A DNA stretch of 64,000 bases from assembly GCA_036267255.1 (NCBI GenBank), contig DATAWK010000038.1, positions 1-64,000 on the forward strand, read 5' to 3'. Below, in pieces: positions 53,174 to 61,771 of the stretch. The stretch is from DATAWK01 sp036267255 (GTDB lineage Bacteria; Acidobacteriota; Terriglobia; Terriglobales; Acidobacteriaceae). The notes beneath the pieces are model-generated. The model saw only the letters and a program-made list of their open reading frames with translations. It searched no databases and had not been told where the DNA came from. Numbering within the stretch: the first letter of the stretch is position 1; each line of letters opens with the position of its first letter. The position numbers and the translations under genes are program-made.

Positions 53174-54142
53174 CTAGCGGTCTAATAGAGAATCGACAAA
53201 GGCAGAAGTATCGAATGGAATCAGGTCAGCCATCTGTTCTCCAATGCCAACGTAGCGCACTGGCAGCTGTAGCTCTTGCGCAATCGCTACGACAATGCCT
53301 CCTTTGGCCGTGCCGTCCAGTTTCGTCAACACAATGCCATTAACGGCTGACGATTCCGTAAACAGGCGCGCCTGCTGCAGCCCATTCTGGCCTGTGGTTG
53401 CATCCATCACCAGGAGCGTCTGGTGTGGTGCATCCGCGGCAAAACGTTGTGCCGTGCGACGCATCTTTTCCAGCTCTGCCATCAGGTTGTTTTTTGTGTG
53501 CAGGCGTCCGGCAGTATCCACCAGAACAACATCCACGGATCGCGCCTTGGCTGCCTGTAACGTATCAAAGAGCGCTGCCGATGGATCGCCGCCTTGGCGC
53601 GTGCGAATCATTTCCACGCCGGCGCGTTGACTCCAGACCTCCAGTTGCTCAATGGCCGCCGCACGAAATGTATCCGCTGCACATAGAAGCACGCTCTTAT
53701 GTTGTTCGCGAAAATACGCCGCCAGCTTGCCAGTGGTTGTGGTCTTGCCGGTTCCGTTGACACCAACCATAAAGATGACTTCAGGCTTGGCGGTGACTGC
53801 GGCCAGCGGGGTTTGCACCACATCCAGAATCTGTTGGATCTCGTCCTTCAACAAATTCTTCAGTTCGGCTCCATCGCGAATTTGCTGACGGGCTGCTCGC
53901 ACCTGCAGGTGTTCAATAATTTCCGCTGCTGTATTGACGCCAATATCGGAGGCGATCAGGGTTGATTCCAGTTGTTCCAGGGCCTCCGCGTCCACGGGAC
54001 GAGTCAGCGCCAGCAGATCGTCCATCCGCTCCTGCAAGCCGTCGCGCGTGCGCGTAACGGCCTGCTTCATGCGTTCTAACAAACCAGACTTTTGTTTGGT
54101 TGGTTCGGGTTCGGGAGGCTTACCGAATAGGGTAGTCAGCAT
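53174..54142 (-). CDS. ftsY: Signal recognition particle receptor FtsY
   Basis: GTPase that docks SRP-bound ribosomes at the membrane. 322 residues, a short FtsY with only about 25 residues of charged N-terminal tail (no large acidic A domain). The NG domain is complete: helical N domain (LEQLESTLIASDIGVNTAAEII), P-loop GVNGTGKTTTTGKLA, DTAGRLH, and TKLDGTAKGG; the C-terminal amphipathic end reads IPFDTSAFVDSLL. Expected to be partly membrane-associated. Gene order ftsY-ribD-ribE on the minus strand. Confidence 0.95.
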   Translation of the reverse strand: MLTTLFGKPPEPEPTKQKSGLLERMKQAVTRTRDGLQERMDDLLALTRPVDAEALEQLESTLIASDIGVNTAAEIIEHLQVRAARQQIRDGAELKNLLKDEIQQILDVVQTPLAAVTAKPEVIFMVGVNGTGKTTTTGKLAAYFREQHKSVLLCAADTFRAAAIEQLEVWSQRAGVEMIRTRQGGDPSAALFDTLQAAKARSVDVVLVDTAGRLHTKNNLMAELEKMRRTAQRFAADAPHQTLLVMDATTGQNGLQQARLFTESSAVNGIVLTKLDGTAKGGIVVAIAQELQLPVRYVGIGEQMADLIPFDTSAFVDSLLDR

Positions 54143-54254
54143 ACAGTCGATCGGAACGTGTATCGTTCCCTATCAGTGTATCAACCCACAGAGGAACTCT
54201 CGACTCAGGGTTAACAGGTCCTAGTGTTTGGGAAGTGGAAGCAACAAGGAAACT

Positions 54255-55256
54255 CTATGCGGAAATCAGTATGTCTTCGATCTCTTCTTCGGGTGCGTTC
54301 TTTGCATAGGGCACTTGAATCAGGCCGGCTTCATACACCCGGCGCAAGGCCTCGACCGGCAGCGGGTCGAATTTTGTTCCCGCCAGCTTTTGCAGGATGC
54401 GCAGCACGTAGCCCGCTTCCATCGCATCCTGGTACGGACGATGCGTAGTCATAGCATCAAAGGTGTCGGCGACTGCAATGATGCGCGGCATGAGAGGAAT
54501 TTCGTCGCCCTTCAGTCCATACGGGTAGCCGCGGCCATCCAGCGACTCGTGGTGCAGCTCCACACCAGGAATCACATCGGCCAATTCTGGAATGGGGCGC
54601 AGCATGGCAGCACCACGAACTGGATGCGCCTTCATGATTTCAAACTCTTCTTCCGTCAGCAGGCCGGGCTTGGCCAGAATGCGGTCATCAATTCCGATCT
54701 TGCCGATATCATGCAACAAGGCGGAGATGCGAATGCGCTCCACTTCCTGCGGCGGCAAGCCCATCTCATTCGCAATCAGGGTGGAGTAACATGTCACGCG
54801 GCCAGAGTGTCCACGCATATAAAAATCCTTTGCATCGACTGCTTCCGAGATAGCCTGAATCAGGCTCAAAAAGACGCGATGATTTTCCTGTGAGGCAAGG
54901 ATCCAATGGGAGAGCGAAGTATCCAGGCTCTCATTCATCTGGTTAAAAGCGCTGGCCAGTTCTCGAATCTCTGCAAGTCCCGTTGCTTCCACGCGCAAGG
55001 TCAGTTCGCCGCGCGAGACGGCCTGGCATGCCTCGATAAATTGTTTGAATGTTCGCGCAAATTCCAGACTGGTTGTCCAGCTGACCGCGCCTGCTCCTAT
55101 CAGCAGTGCCGCCACAATCAGATTGCGCCAGAGCTGATCGTGATATGCCGGCTGAAATGCCTGCCACAACAGATAAAGGGCAGCCACCGCAGATGCCAGC
55201 GGCGCAAGCATGACGACGTACAGAACGCGGAGCTTCGGGTTTGGCCGGACGTACAT
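54255..55256 (-). CDS. Membrane HAMP/HD-GYP-type phosphodiesterase
   Basis: A 333-residue protein with two N-terminal hydrophobic helices (VVMLAPLASAVAALYLLW; LIVAALLIGAGAVSW) followed by a HAMP-like linker (FKQFIEACQAVSRGELTLRV) and a C-terminal HD-GYP domain. The HD motif is LLHDIGK and the GYP motif is HHESLDGRGYPYGL, both intact, so it may hydrolyse cyclic di-GMP or a related dinucleotide. ARIIAVADTFDAMTTHRPY-like sequence (PRIIAVADTFDAMTTHRPYQ) is typical. No periplasmic sensor domain of size is present between the helices. Direct substrate not shown by sequence alone. Confidence 0.9.
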   Translation of the reverse strand: MYVRPNPKLRVLYVVMLAPLASAVAALYLLWQAFQPAYHDQLWRNLIVAALLIGAGAVSWTTSLEFARTFKQFIEACQAVSRGELTLRVEATGLAEIRELASAFNQMNESLDTSLSHWILASQENHRVFLSLIQAISEAVDAKDFYMRGHSGRVTCYSTLIANEMGLPPQEVERIRISALLHDIGKIGIDDRILAKPGLLTEEEFEIMKAHPVRGAAMLRPIPELADVIPGVELHHESLDGRGYPYGLKGDEIPLMPRIIAVADTFDAMTTHRPYQDAMEAGYVLRILQKLAGTKFDPLPVEALRRVYEAGLIQVPYAKNAPEEEIEDILISA

Positions 55257-55392
55257 ACGGTTTTCAAAAGTGTACTCGTCCGGGGCTGACTTTAGGAACC
55301 TATTTTTAGCTCCATAGTGTTACGAAAGATTCCATTTTTAGAATAAGCAGCTCATATTTTGTCGTCAAAAGGCGACAAAATGGCTTCCATTC

Positions 55393-56259
55393 TCAAGAAT
55401 CTTTCTGCAGCAGAGTCTGATACTGACCGGGGGAGTAACCGGTGATGGATCGAAAATCGTTGATGAGATGGGCCTGATCGAAATAACCTAGTTGCAGTGC
55501 CATTTGGCACCAATCCAGCCGCTCGCCGGAATTGAGCCTCTCGATCAGTTCATGCAACCGATACCGCCGGATCACCCACTTGGGGCTGACCCCGACATAT
55601 TCGTTGAAAATTCGCTGTAGAGTTCGCTTTTTGATGTCAGTTTGGCTCACCAGGTCGTCTACCGTCTTGATGTTTGGTTCCTGAAGAATGCGCTCGACCA
55701 TCTGGCTGGCCAGCATAATCGTCGTGTCCGGTTCTGGCGCATGACTATGGAAGAATTTGTCGATAACCTCGACCCTCTCGTCTTCATTCCGGCATGACAC
55801 CAGCCTGGACTCAAGAGCATCGCCATCGTTTCCAAAAATGACGTTGGCGGCCAGAATGCTGTTGGTAAGCGTAGATACGGAAGATTTCAAAAACGGATGG
55901 AAGCCACCGGGTTTGAACTTGACCCCAAAGGCGTATGACTCGCCCTCAAGTACGCGCGTGAACTTGCTTGTAGAGACGCCGCCAATCAGCAATTTGTTGT
56001 TTTCAAATACCAGATAGACGTTCGGATGGGGCACTGTCTCCTGTACATGAGGCGGGAAGCCTCGCAGGTCCCAACTTACGGTCCAGTAGTGAGCGATGCA
56101 TTGCGTCAGCTCGGGTAATGGAGACCGCCGCGACACCTTGTACTTTCCTGCCGGTGTGGGTAGCCTCAAAATTCCGCGAGACTTGCCCAATTCCGGGTCG
56201 AAGACCTCCTTCATCTCGGGTGTCGGTTGCTGTCGCGTTTTTCCAATCATCGCATCCAT
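55393..56259 (-). CDS. AraC-family transcriptional regulator
   Basis: About 288 residues from a start at 56259 (ATG), with ATG at 56214 an alternative that leaves more room for a promoter. The N-terminal half (YKVSRRSPLPELTQCIAHYW, then VHVQETVP-like HPNVYLVFENNKLLIGG and FGVKFKPGGFHPFL) matches the ligand-sensing part of one AraC subfamily. The C-terminal two HTH helices include VSQTDIKKRTLQRIFNEYVG and MALQLGYFDQAHLINDFRSITGYSP. It is divergent from the SRPBCC gene, whose start lies only about 35-80 bases away depending on the start, and is probably its regulator. Effector unknown. Confidence 0.88.
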   Translation of the reverse strand: MDAMIGKTRQQPTPEMKEVFDPELGKSRGILRLPTPAGKYKVSRRSPLPELTQCIAHYWTVSWDLRGFPPHVQETVPHPNVYLVFENNKLLIGGVSTSKFTRVLEGESYAFGVKFKPGGFHPFLKSSVSTLTNSILAANVIFGNDGDALESRLVSCRNEDERVEVIDKFFHSHAPEPDTTIMLASQMVERILQEPNIKTVDDLVSQTDIKKRTLQRIFNEYVGVSPKWVIRRYRLHELIERLNSGERLDWCQMALQLGYFDQAHLINDFRSITGYSPGQYQTLLQKDS

Positions 56260-56293
56260 TTTCTGCTTATATTCTTCTTGAGGACAAACCGCC

Positions 56294-56746
56294 ATGACCG
56301 AATTATTGATCCGCAAGACAATGGAAATCGACGCTCCTATCGAAACCCTCTGGAAGGTTCTCACCGACTCCGAATTCATACGGCAATACATGTTTGGCTG
56401 CAACGCCGAGACGGACTGGAAGCCCGGCTCAACCTTGCATTGGAAAGGTGCAGCCGACGGCACGCTCTATGTCCATGGACATATTGTCTCCATTGACGCG
56501 CCGCATTCTCTTGCGTACACAGTCTTCGATTCGAACTCGAAGATGGCCGACATTCCTTCGAACTATCTCACGATGCAATACAGACTCACGACGCGTGGCG
56601 ATCATGCTTCAACCCTTGAAATCACGCAGGGAGACTTTGCCAAAGTTGAAGAGGGAGAGCGGCGGTATAAAGATTCGCTCGATGGAGATAATTCTGTGCT
56701 GGAAGGAATTAAAAAGGTGGCGGAGGCGCAAGTTAAGGCGAAGTAA
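56294..56746 (+). CDS. SRPBCC/AHSA1-family ligand-binding protein
   Basis: A 150-residue START/Bet v 1-like protein. N-terminal strand MEIDAPIETLWKVLTDSEFIRQYM and the internal WKPGSTLHWKG are typical of the AHSA1/SRPBCC group; helix at the C-terminus. Such proteins bind hydrophobic ligands in a deep pocket, often of unknown nature. The start follows TTGAGGACAAACC. It is divergent from the AraC regulator. It converges with gpsA; an inverted repeat CGCGACGA/TCGTCGCG (56773-56812) spans the gap and the gpsA stop. Confidence 0.88.
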   Translation: MTELLIRKTMEIDAPIETLWKVLTDSEFIRQYMFGCNAETDWKPGSTLHWKGAADGTLYVHGHIVSIDAPHSLAYTVFDSNSKMADIPSNYLTMQYRLTTRGDHASTLEITQGDFAKVEEGERRYKDSLDGDNSVLEGIKKVAEAQVKAK

Positions 56747-56800
56747 ATTTATTCTGTGGTTACAGTAAATTCCGCGACGAATCGGGACGTCGTTTCGGAT

Positions 56801-57808
56801 TCACTCGTCGCGACCCGGACGCGACATTAGTTCCCGCATCGCTTCCAGCGGCGACAGCTGTTCTGCCAGTACGGCTGCAACTTGTTCCGTAATCGGCATT
56901 TCCACGTTGAACTTCGCTGCCAGTCCCAAGGCCGCTCGGGTGGTGCGCACGCCTTCCGCTACCTTGCCGCGCATTCCTGCTAGAATTTCGTCCAACCTGC
57001 GTCCACGGCCTAACTCCATGCCGACATAGCGGTTCCGCGACAATGTTCCGGTGCAGGTCAGCACCAGGTCTCCCAATCCCGCCAACCCAGCCAACGTCTC
57101 GCGTTTGCCGCCATTGGGGATTGCCAGACGCGTCATTTCCGCAATGCCACGGGTAATCAGCGCTGCAATGCTGTTATGGCCCAACCCCAACCCGGTCACT
57201 ACACCGGATGCCAGGGCGATGACGTTCTTCAGAGCGCCACCCAGTTCCACACCCACAACATCTTCATTGGTGTAGAGCCGAAGGCTGGGCCCGGAAAATT
57301 CTTCTCGGATGCGTGCCGCAAGCTCCGGCAGCGAAGAAGCGATCGTGATGGCTGTCGGACTTCCAGAAGCAACCTCTTGCGCGAATGACGGGCCGCTCAG
57401 GACGCAACAGGGCAAGGATAAAGAACCTTTGGCCAGCACGTCGCCGATCACCTGTGTCATGCGCAGGCAGGTACCGTCCTCCAGGCCCTTCGTGGCGTTG
57501 ACAATCACCTGCTGCGACGAAAGGAACGGCGTCATCGCGTGCATGGTTGCGCGCAAATGTTCCGAGGGCACAACCATGACGAGGATCTCAGCTTGATCCA
57601 GTGCAGCTTGCAGATTGCTGGTGACATGGACATTCTCCGGCACAGGTATGCCGGGCAAGTAGCTGCGATTTTCTCTGGAGTTTGCGATCGACGCGGCAAC
57701 GCTCTCCGTGTGCGACCACAGCGTGATCGTATGGCCGCCGCGCCGCGCCAGTACCATCGCGATGGCGGTGCCCCAGGAGCCGGCTCCAATGATTGCGATG
57801 TGACTCAT
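56801..57808 (-). CDS. gpsA: NAD(P)-dependent glycerol-3-phosphate dehydrogenase
   Basis: Makes sn-glycerol-3-phosphate from dihydroxyacetone phosphate for phospholipid synthesis. 335 residues. Dinucleotide motif IGAGSWGTAIAMVLARRG at the N-terminus; active-site region GGALKNVIALASGVVTGLGLGHNSIAALITRGIAEM with the catalytic Lys; CTGTLSRNRYVGMELGRG further on. Its start overlaps the plsY stop by ATGA, so it is coupled to plsY, whose product uses the G3P made here. Confidence 0.96.
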   Translation of the reverse strand: MSHIAIIGAGSWGTAIAMVLARRGGHTITLWSHTESVAASIANSRENRSYLPGIPVPENVHVTSNLQAALDQAEILVMVVPSEHLRATMHAMTPFLSSQQVIVNATKGLEDGTCLRMTQVIGDVLAKGSLSLPCCVLSGPSFAQEVASGSPTAITIASSLPELAARIREEFSGPSLRLYTNEDVVGVELGGALKNVIALASGVVTGLGLGHNSIAALITRGIAEMTRLAIPNGGKRETLAGLAGLGDLVLTCTGTLSRNRYVGMELGRGRRLDEILAGMRGKVAEGVRTTRAALGLAAKFNVEMPITEQVAAVLAEQLSPLEAMRELMSRPGRDE

Positions 57809-58458
57809 GCGTCCGCGCTTTCCGGACTGCCAAAGCGATACTCCGTGCCGCTAACGAGCCTGCGAATGTTCGCCGAGTGCTTGAGAATGATAATCCCCGG
57901 AACCCAGATTGCGCTCACCAGCAGCCACAGACTCCACGGGGATATGGAAAAAACGCACCCCCACAGCCAGACAAAAAACGGAAAAGATGCCGAGCTGACA
58001 ATCGAGGCCAGCGAAACATAGCGCGTCAGCCGAACGACAAGGATAAAGGTTCCCAGCGAGCACAGAGCGGCAATGGGTGCGATCGCCAGAAAGACTCCGA
58101 GCGCCGTGGCCACACCTTTGCCGCCCTTGAAGCGCAACCAAATCGGATGGACGTGACCGATGACTGCAAAGACTGCGGCGATGGCCGCTGCATGGTCCGC
58201 TGTGCTTCCACCGCCGAAATAGTGCGCCACAATATACCGCGTCAGCGCGACAGCCACGTAACCCTTACCGACATCCAGCAGCAGGGTAAAGATTCCCAGC
58301 CAGCGCGATCCCGTCCGGATGACATTCGTCGCCCCGATGTTGCCACTTCCGCTTTCGCGAATGTCTTCTTTGCGGAAAGCAAGAACTAGGAGAAATCCAA
58401 AAGGGATAGAGCCGAGGAGATATGCGATCGCTGCGGCAATGCAGTTAGCCGTCATCAT
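57805..58458 (-). CDS. plsY: Glycerol-3-phosphate acyltransferase PlsY
   Basis: Integral membrane acyltransferase transferring acyl from acyl-phosphate to G3P. 217 residues with multiple helices. Motif 1 is IPFGFLL with ESGSGNIGATNVIRTG; motif 2 is GHVHPIWLRFKGGKGVATALG; motif 3 is SLASIVSSASFPF-like. The C-terminus extends slightly past the usual end. Paired with gpsA; together they make the first phospholipid precursor steps. ATG at 58458. Confidence 0.95.
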   Translation of the reverse strand: MMTANCIAAAIAYLLGSIPFGFLLVLAFRKEDIRESGSGNIGATNVIRTGSRWLGIFTLLLDVGKGYVAVALTRYIVAHYFGGGSTADHAAAIAAVFAVIGHVHPIWLRFKGGKGVATALGVFLAIAPIAALCSLGTFILVVRLTRYVSLASIVSSASFPFFVWLWGCVFSISPWSLWLLVSAIWVPGIIILKHSANIRRLVSGTEYRFGSPESADA

Positions 58459-58486
58459 GTACGCTTATGAGTGTAGCAGCGTGCGG

Positions 58487-59731
58487 TTACATCAATTTAC
58501 GGCGAATCATGTCGAGCGCCAGTTGTGATGCCAACCAGCGTACGCGTTCGCGATCCCCGGTGAATTTCCGTTCCACCACGTCCGTCTGCAGGCCATTGGT
58601 TAGGGCAATGTATACCAGCCCTACCGGTTTCGCTTCCGTTCCACCTGTTGGGCCTGCAATCCCGGTGATTCCTACACCCAGGGTGGCCTGCGTCCTGCGT
58701 CGTATGCCATAGGCCAGCGCTTCGGCAACCTCTGGACTTACCGCGCCATATTCTTCGATCAGTTGCTCCGGTACACCGGTAAATTCTGTCTTCAATTCGT
58801 TGGAATAAACGACTGCCCCACCAAGGAAGGAGCGTGAACTGCCGCTGACACTGGTGAGTCGTTGCGCCAGAAGTCCGCCGGTGCAGCTTTCGGCCAGAGC
58901 CAGGGTGGAACCGCGCATCTCCAGGTAATACAGCGCAATTTGTTCCAGCGTCTCCCCCTGTGAAGAGTAGACGAGTTCATCCATTTCCTCTTCAATCTTG
59001 CTTGCCAGTTCATTTACACGCGCCTGCGCCACAGCCAGCGTCGGCTTGGAGCAAAAGAGATGCAGTTGGATCTCTCCCGCATGGGCCAGAATGGTCGTCT
59101 CGACATCCTTGAAGCGTGTATAGATCGGCGCCATGCGCGCATCCGCCTGAGATTCTGGGACCAGGGCCATTTTCAGCACGCGGTGCGCCAGATGCTTCTC
59201 CGGTACGATGGCGCGCAGACGCGGCAGGCACGCTGCAGTAAACATTGGCTCCAGCTCCGAAGGTGGTCCCGGAAGCAGGATCAGCAGCTTGCGATGTCCC
59301 TCAAAAACGATATCCAGCCATTGTCCCGGTGCGGTCCCGTTGGCGTTCGGCAGAATTTCTGCACCTTCGACGACATCCGCCTGCTTGGCGTTGTTCTCTG
59401 GCATCGTAATACGTCGTTCCGCAAAGCGCTTGTACAGCGTCGTCAGAAATTCCGTATCGCGCTTGACGCGAACCCCTAGAGCAGAGCCGACCGATTCCCG
59501 CGTCAGGTCATCCTCTGTCGGGCCTAGACCGCCGATTACGATCACAATATCCGTACGTCCAAGCGCCTGCTTTACAGCCTGCACCAGATGTTGCCTGCGA
59601 TCGCCTACGATAGTTTTGAAGATGACGGAGACGCCAAGGCTGTTCAGTTGTTCCGTTAAAAAAAGCGAGTTGGTGTCTTGCCGGTACGGGGTAAGCAGTT
59701 CGGAGCCGACAGCAATAATCTCACTGAGCAT
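58487..59731 (-). CDS. cinA: CinA family nicotinamide-nucleotide amidase/competence-damage protein
   Basis: A 414-residue CinA-type protein. N-terminal MoaB/MogA-like domain starts AVGSELLTPYRQDTNSLFLTEQLNSLG with GGLGPTEDDLTRE; C-terminal amidase domain has LALAESCTGGLLAQRLTSVSGSSRSFLGGAVVYSNELK and GITGIAGPTGGTEAKPVGLVY. The two-domain form hydrolyses NMN and possibly ADP-ribose in the pyridine nucleotide cycle. The name cinA comes from competence operons; a link to transformation is not indicated here. It is the next gene upstream of plsY (28 bases). Confidence 0.94.
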   Translation of the reverse strand: MLSEIIAVGSELLTPYRQDTNSLFLTEQLNSLGVSVIFKTIVGDRRQHLVQAVKQALGRTDIVIVIGGLGPTEDDLTRESVGSALGVRVKRDTEFLTTLYKRFAERRITMPENNAKQADVVEGAEILPNANGTAPGQWLDIVFEGHRKLLILLPGPPSELEPMFTAACLPRLRAIVPEKHLAHRVLKMALVPESQADARMAPIYTRFKDVETTILAHAGEIQLHLFCSKPTLAVAQARVNELASKIEEEMDELVYSSQGETLEQIALYYLEMRGSTLALAESCTGGLLAQRLTSVSGSSRSFLGGAVVYSNELKTEFTGVPEQLIEEYGAVSPEVAEALAYGIRRRTQATLGVGITGIAGPTGGTEAKPVGLVYIALTNGLQTDVVERKFTGDRERVRWLASQLALDMIRRKLM

Positions 59732-59850
59732 GGTGGACTTGATTTACTGAGCAGAGTTCGATGTTCTTTAAGCAGAATAACGGACAGCGGCTGCGCAGCG
59801 ATACATGCTTCCGGCATAAAAATGAGCGGTCAAGCATAGTATCCAGTGCG

Positions 59851-60888
59851 TCAGGACAACCCGAATCCACTCACGCCCAAAGCAATATCATATACGGCGG
59901 TCTGCGTTACCAGCGTTGCATCTCCATCCGGCATCCAGGCCAGCCCCACAATTCCGGAGCCGGAAACGACCAGCGTCGCCTCCTTGCGAGGGGTAATCTT
60001 GACGATGCCGCGACGGCCCTCCAGAGACGCCGCGACGTACAGATTGCCCTCCATATCGAAAGCCATGCCTTGGGGACGGCCCAGCCCGCGATAATAATCC
60101 GTAATCGCGCCCTCCTGGTCAATGGCATGGATGCACTCATTGCTGGAGGTCGTCGGACCGCTGACGAACAGCACGCCCGCTGGATTGAATGCCAGGTGAT
60201 ACGCCGCGACGCTCGGCTCCAGGGTGGCAAAGACAAAAATCTGCCGGTCTGGCGCAATTTTGAAGATTGTCCCGCTGCGATCTCCTACATACAGGAAGCC
60301 TTCGGCATCAAAGGCCAATCCGGTTGCGACACCCATGCCCTCGGCAAAAACAGACTTGGCGCCACTCGGTGTTACGCGATAGACCACACCTTCATGGCGC
60401 GAAGAGACATAAAGGTTGCCTTCGCGATCCAGCGCCAGCCCTGTGGCATTCACAATGCCGCTGACAAACGGCCGTATCTGGACCTGGGTGTCAATCTGAA
60501 AAACGGAAACGGGCGTTTCCTGCCCACGTGTGCCAGATAAGGTGACGTAAAGATTCCCCTCGGCGTCGGCAACTGGATTCGATACAGCATGCACATTTTC
60601 AGCAGCGATTACACCGATCGAAACAGGCAGCGTGTTGCTGGTCTTGCCACCGACGCGCACGCCGGCATTGCCGGAAAGTGCTCCTTCCGGAACACGCAGC
60701 AGCACACGTTCGGCTGCGCTCATCACAACGGGCACATGGGTTTCTCCAATGGTCACAGCCGGTTGATGATAGCCTTCGGGAGCCAATCCGCTACCGCGCA
60801 GCTCTATCTCGCCGCCGGGCAGGGCCGCTGCAGGGAAGGCCGATGCGATGCGTGGAGTATTTGCAGCACTGCGAGAAATCAGGTTCAT
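59851..60888 (-). CDS. IPT/TIG plus NHL-repeat beta-propeller protein
   Basis: A 345-residue protein. The first 90 residues resemble an IPT/TIG immunoglobulin-like domain (ASAFPAAALPGGEIELRGSGLAP). The rest consists of NHL/SMP-30-like propeller blades with repeated motifs such as LALDREGNLYVSSRHEG, LAFDAEGFLYVGDRSG and MAFDMEGNLYVAASLEG. No clear signal peptide is present from the chosen start at 60888, so its location is uncertain. It overlaps nothing but sits 34 bases after pgpA. The catalytic role, if any, is unknown; gluconolactonase-like activity or protein binding are both possible. Confidence 0.82.
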   Translation of the reverse strand: MNLISRSAANTPRIASAFPAAALPGGEIELRGSGLAPEGYHQPAVTIGETHVPVVMSAAERVLLRVPEGALSGNAGVRVGGKTSNTLPVSIGVIAAENVHAVSNPVADAEGNLYVTLSGTRGQETPVSVFQIDTQVQIRPFVSGIVNATGLALDREGNLYVSSRHEGVVYRVTPSGAKSVFAEGMGVATGLAFDAEGFLYVGDRSGTIFKIAPDRQIFVFATLEPSVAAYHLAFNPAGVLFVSGPTTSSNECIHAIDQEGAITDYYRGLGRPQGMAFDMEGNLYVAASLEGRRGIVKITPRKEATLVVSGSGIVGLAWMPDGDATLVTQTAVYDIALGVSGFGLS

Positions 60889-60922
60889 CCGCTGGCACTC
60901 TTTCTTGGTGACGGCATGTTGG

Positions 60923-61465
60923 TTACAACCAGTGTCGCAGCAGCCAGACCACCAGCATGGCATATACGCCTGCAGCAACGTCATCCATCATGATGCCAAA
61001 CCCACTGTGCATTCGGTCAAGTTGGCGCGCCGGGGTCGGCTTCAGGATATCGAAAACTCGAAACAACAGGAATGCCAGCAACCATTCCTGCCATCGCGCC
61101 GTGGCTGCAGCCAGTGCAATCCATTGTCCCGCGACCTCATCCAGCACCACAAAACCCGGATCGTCTTTGCCCGACTCCCGCTGCACAATACTAGCCGCTG
61201 GAATGCCGATCAGCGTCGCCAGTACGGCCGCAACCAGTGTAACGATGCTGAGCTGGCCAGTAGAAACGTGCCCCCAGTGCGCCGCAGCCAGCCAGAGCAG
61301 CAGGGCTGCCACCGATCCCCATGTACCCGGCCCAGGCCGCAAAAAACCCGTGCCGAAGAAGGTAGCAAGTGTCCATGCCCATTTCGTCTGCGCCCAGGAT
61401 GTCCGTTTTTCAGTTACCCCTGCGATCTTTTCCGGGATGGGCAGGCTGCCTTCAGGCTTCGTCAT
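60923..61465 (-). CDS. pgpA: Phosphatidylglycerophosphatase A
   Basis: Dephosphorylates phosphatidylglycerophosphate to phosphatidylglycerol. 180 residues from the start at 61465, which overlaps the end of yacG; the frame is open earlier but inside yacG. Features: FLRPGPGTWGSVAALLLW, VVLDEVAGQWIALAA with the metal-binding Asp-Glu pair, and LLFRVFDILKPTPARQLDRMHSGFGIMMDDVAAGVYA. Several hydrophobic helices are present. Partner of the PgsA-like enzyme at 18 kb. Confidence 0.94.
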   Translation of the reverse strand: MTKPEGSLPIPEKIAGVTEKRTSWAQTKWAWTLATFFGTGFLRPGPGTWGSVAALLLWLAAAHWGHVSTGQLSIVTLVAAVLATLIGIPAASIVQRESGKDDPGFVVLDEVAGQWIALAAATARWQEWLLAFLLFRVFDILKPTPARQLDRMHSGFGIMMDDVAAGVYAMLVVWLLRHWL

Positions 61466-61694
61466 CGTCCTGCTTTTCTTGTGCTCGCCGTATCTGCGCT
61501 TCATCCAGGCCTTCAAAAACTTCAGGGTCTAGGATCGGTGAGGAAATGCGATACGCGCCGCTGGCCCATTTGCCCAGGTCAATCGTGCGACAACGGTCGC
61601 TGCAGAAGGGCACATTTGGGTCGTCCGACAGAACAATGGTGCGGCAGATAGGGCAGCGCAGCACAGCCGGCTTGGATGATTTCGATTTTGGCAT
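61452..61694 (-). CDS. YacG-like zinc protein (DNA gyrase inhibitor family)
   Basis: An 80-residue protein with CPICRTIV (Cys-x2-Cys) and FCSDRCRTIDLGKWASGAY (Cys-x3-Cys), the zinc motif of the YacG family. The E. coli protein binds and inhibits DNA gyrase. The C-terminal tail is acidic (EKQDDDEA), as in relatives. ATG at 61694. Its stop region overlaps the pgpA start, so the two are co-translated. Confidence 0.9.
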   Translation of the reverse strand: MPKSKSSKPAVLRCPICRTIVLSDDPNVPFCSDRCRTIDLGKWASGAYRISSPILDPEVFEGLDEAQIRRAQEKQDDDEA

Positions 61695-61771
61695 CGCAAT
61701 TCTCGAAATAGGTCTAAACGTAACAGTTTTAGTTGCAAATGCGCTTGCATTCCAGTGTTTTGCGGCAGAAG

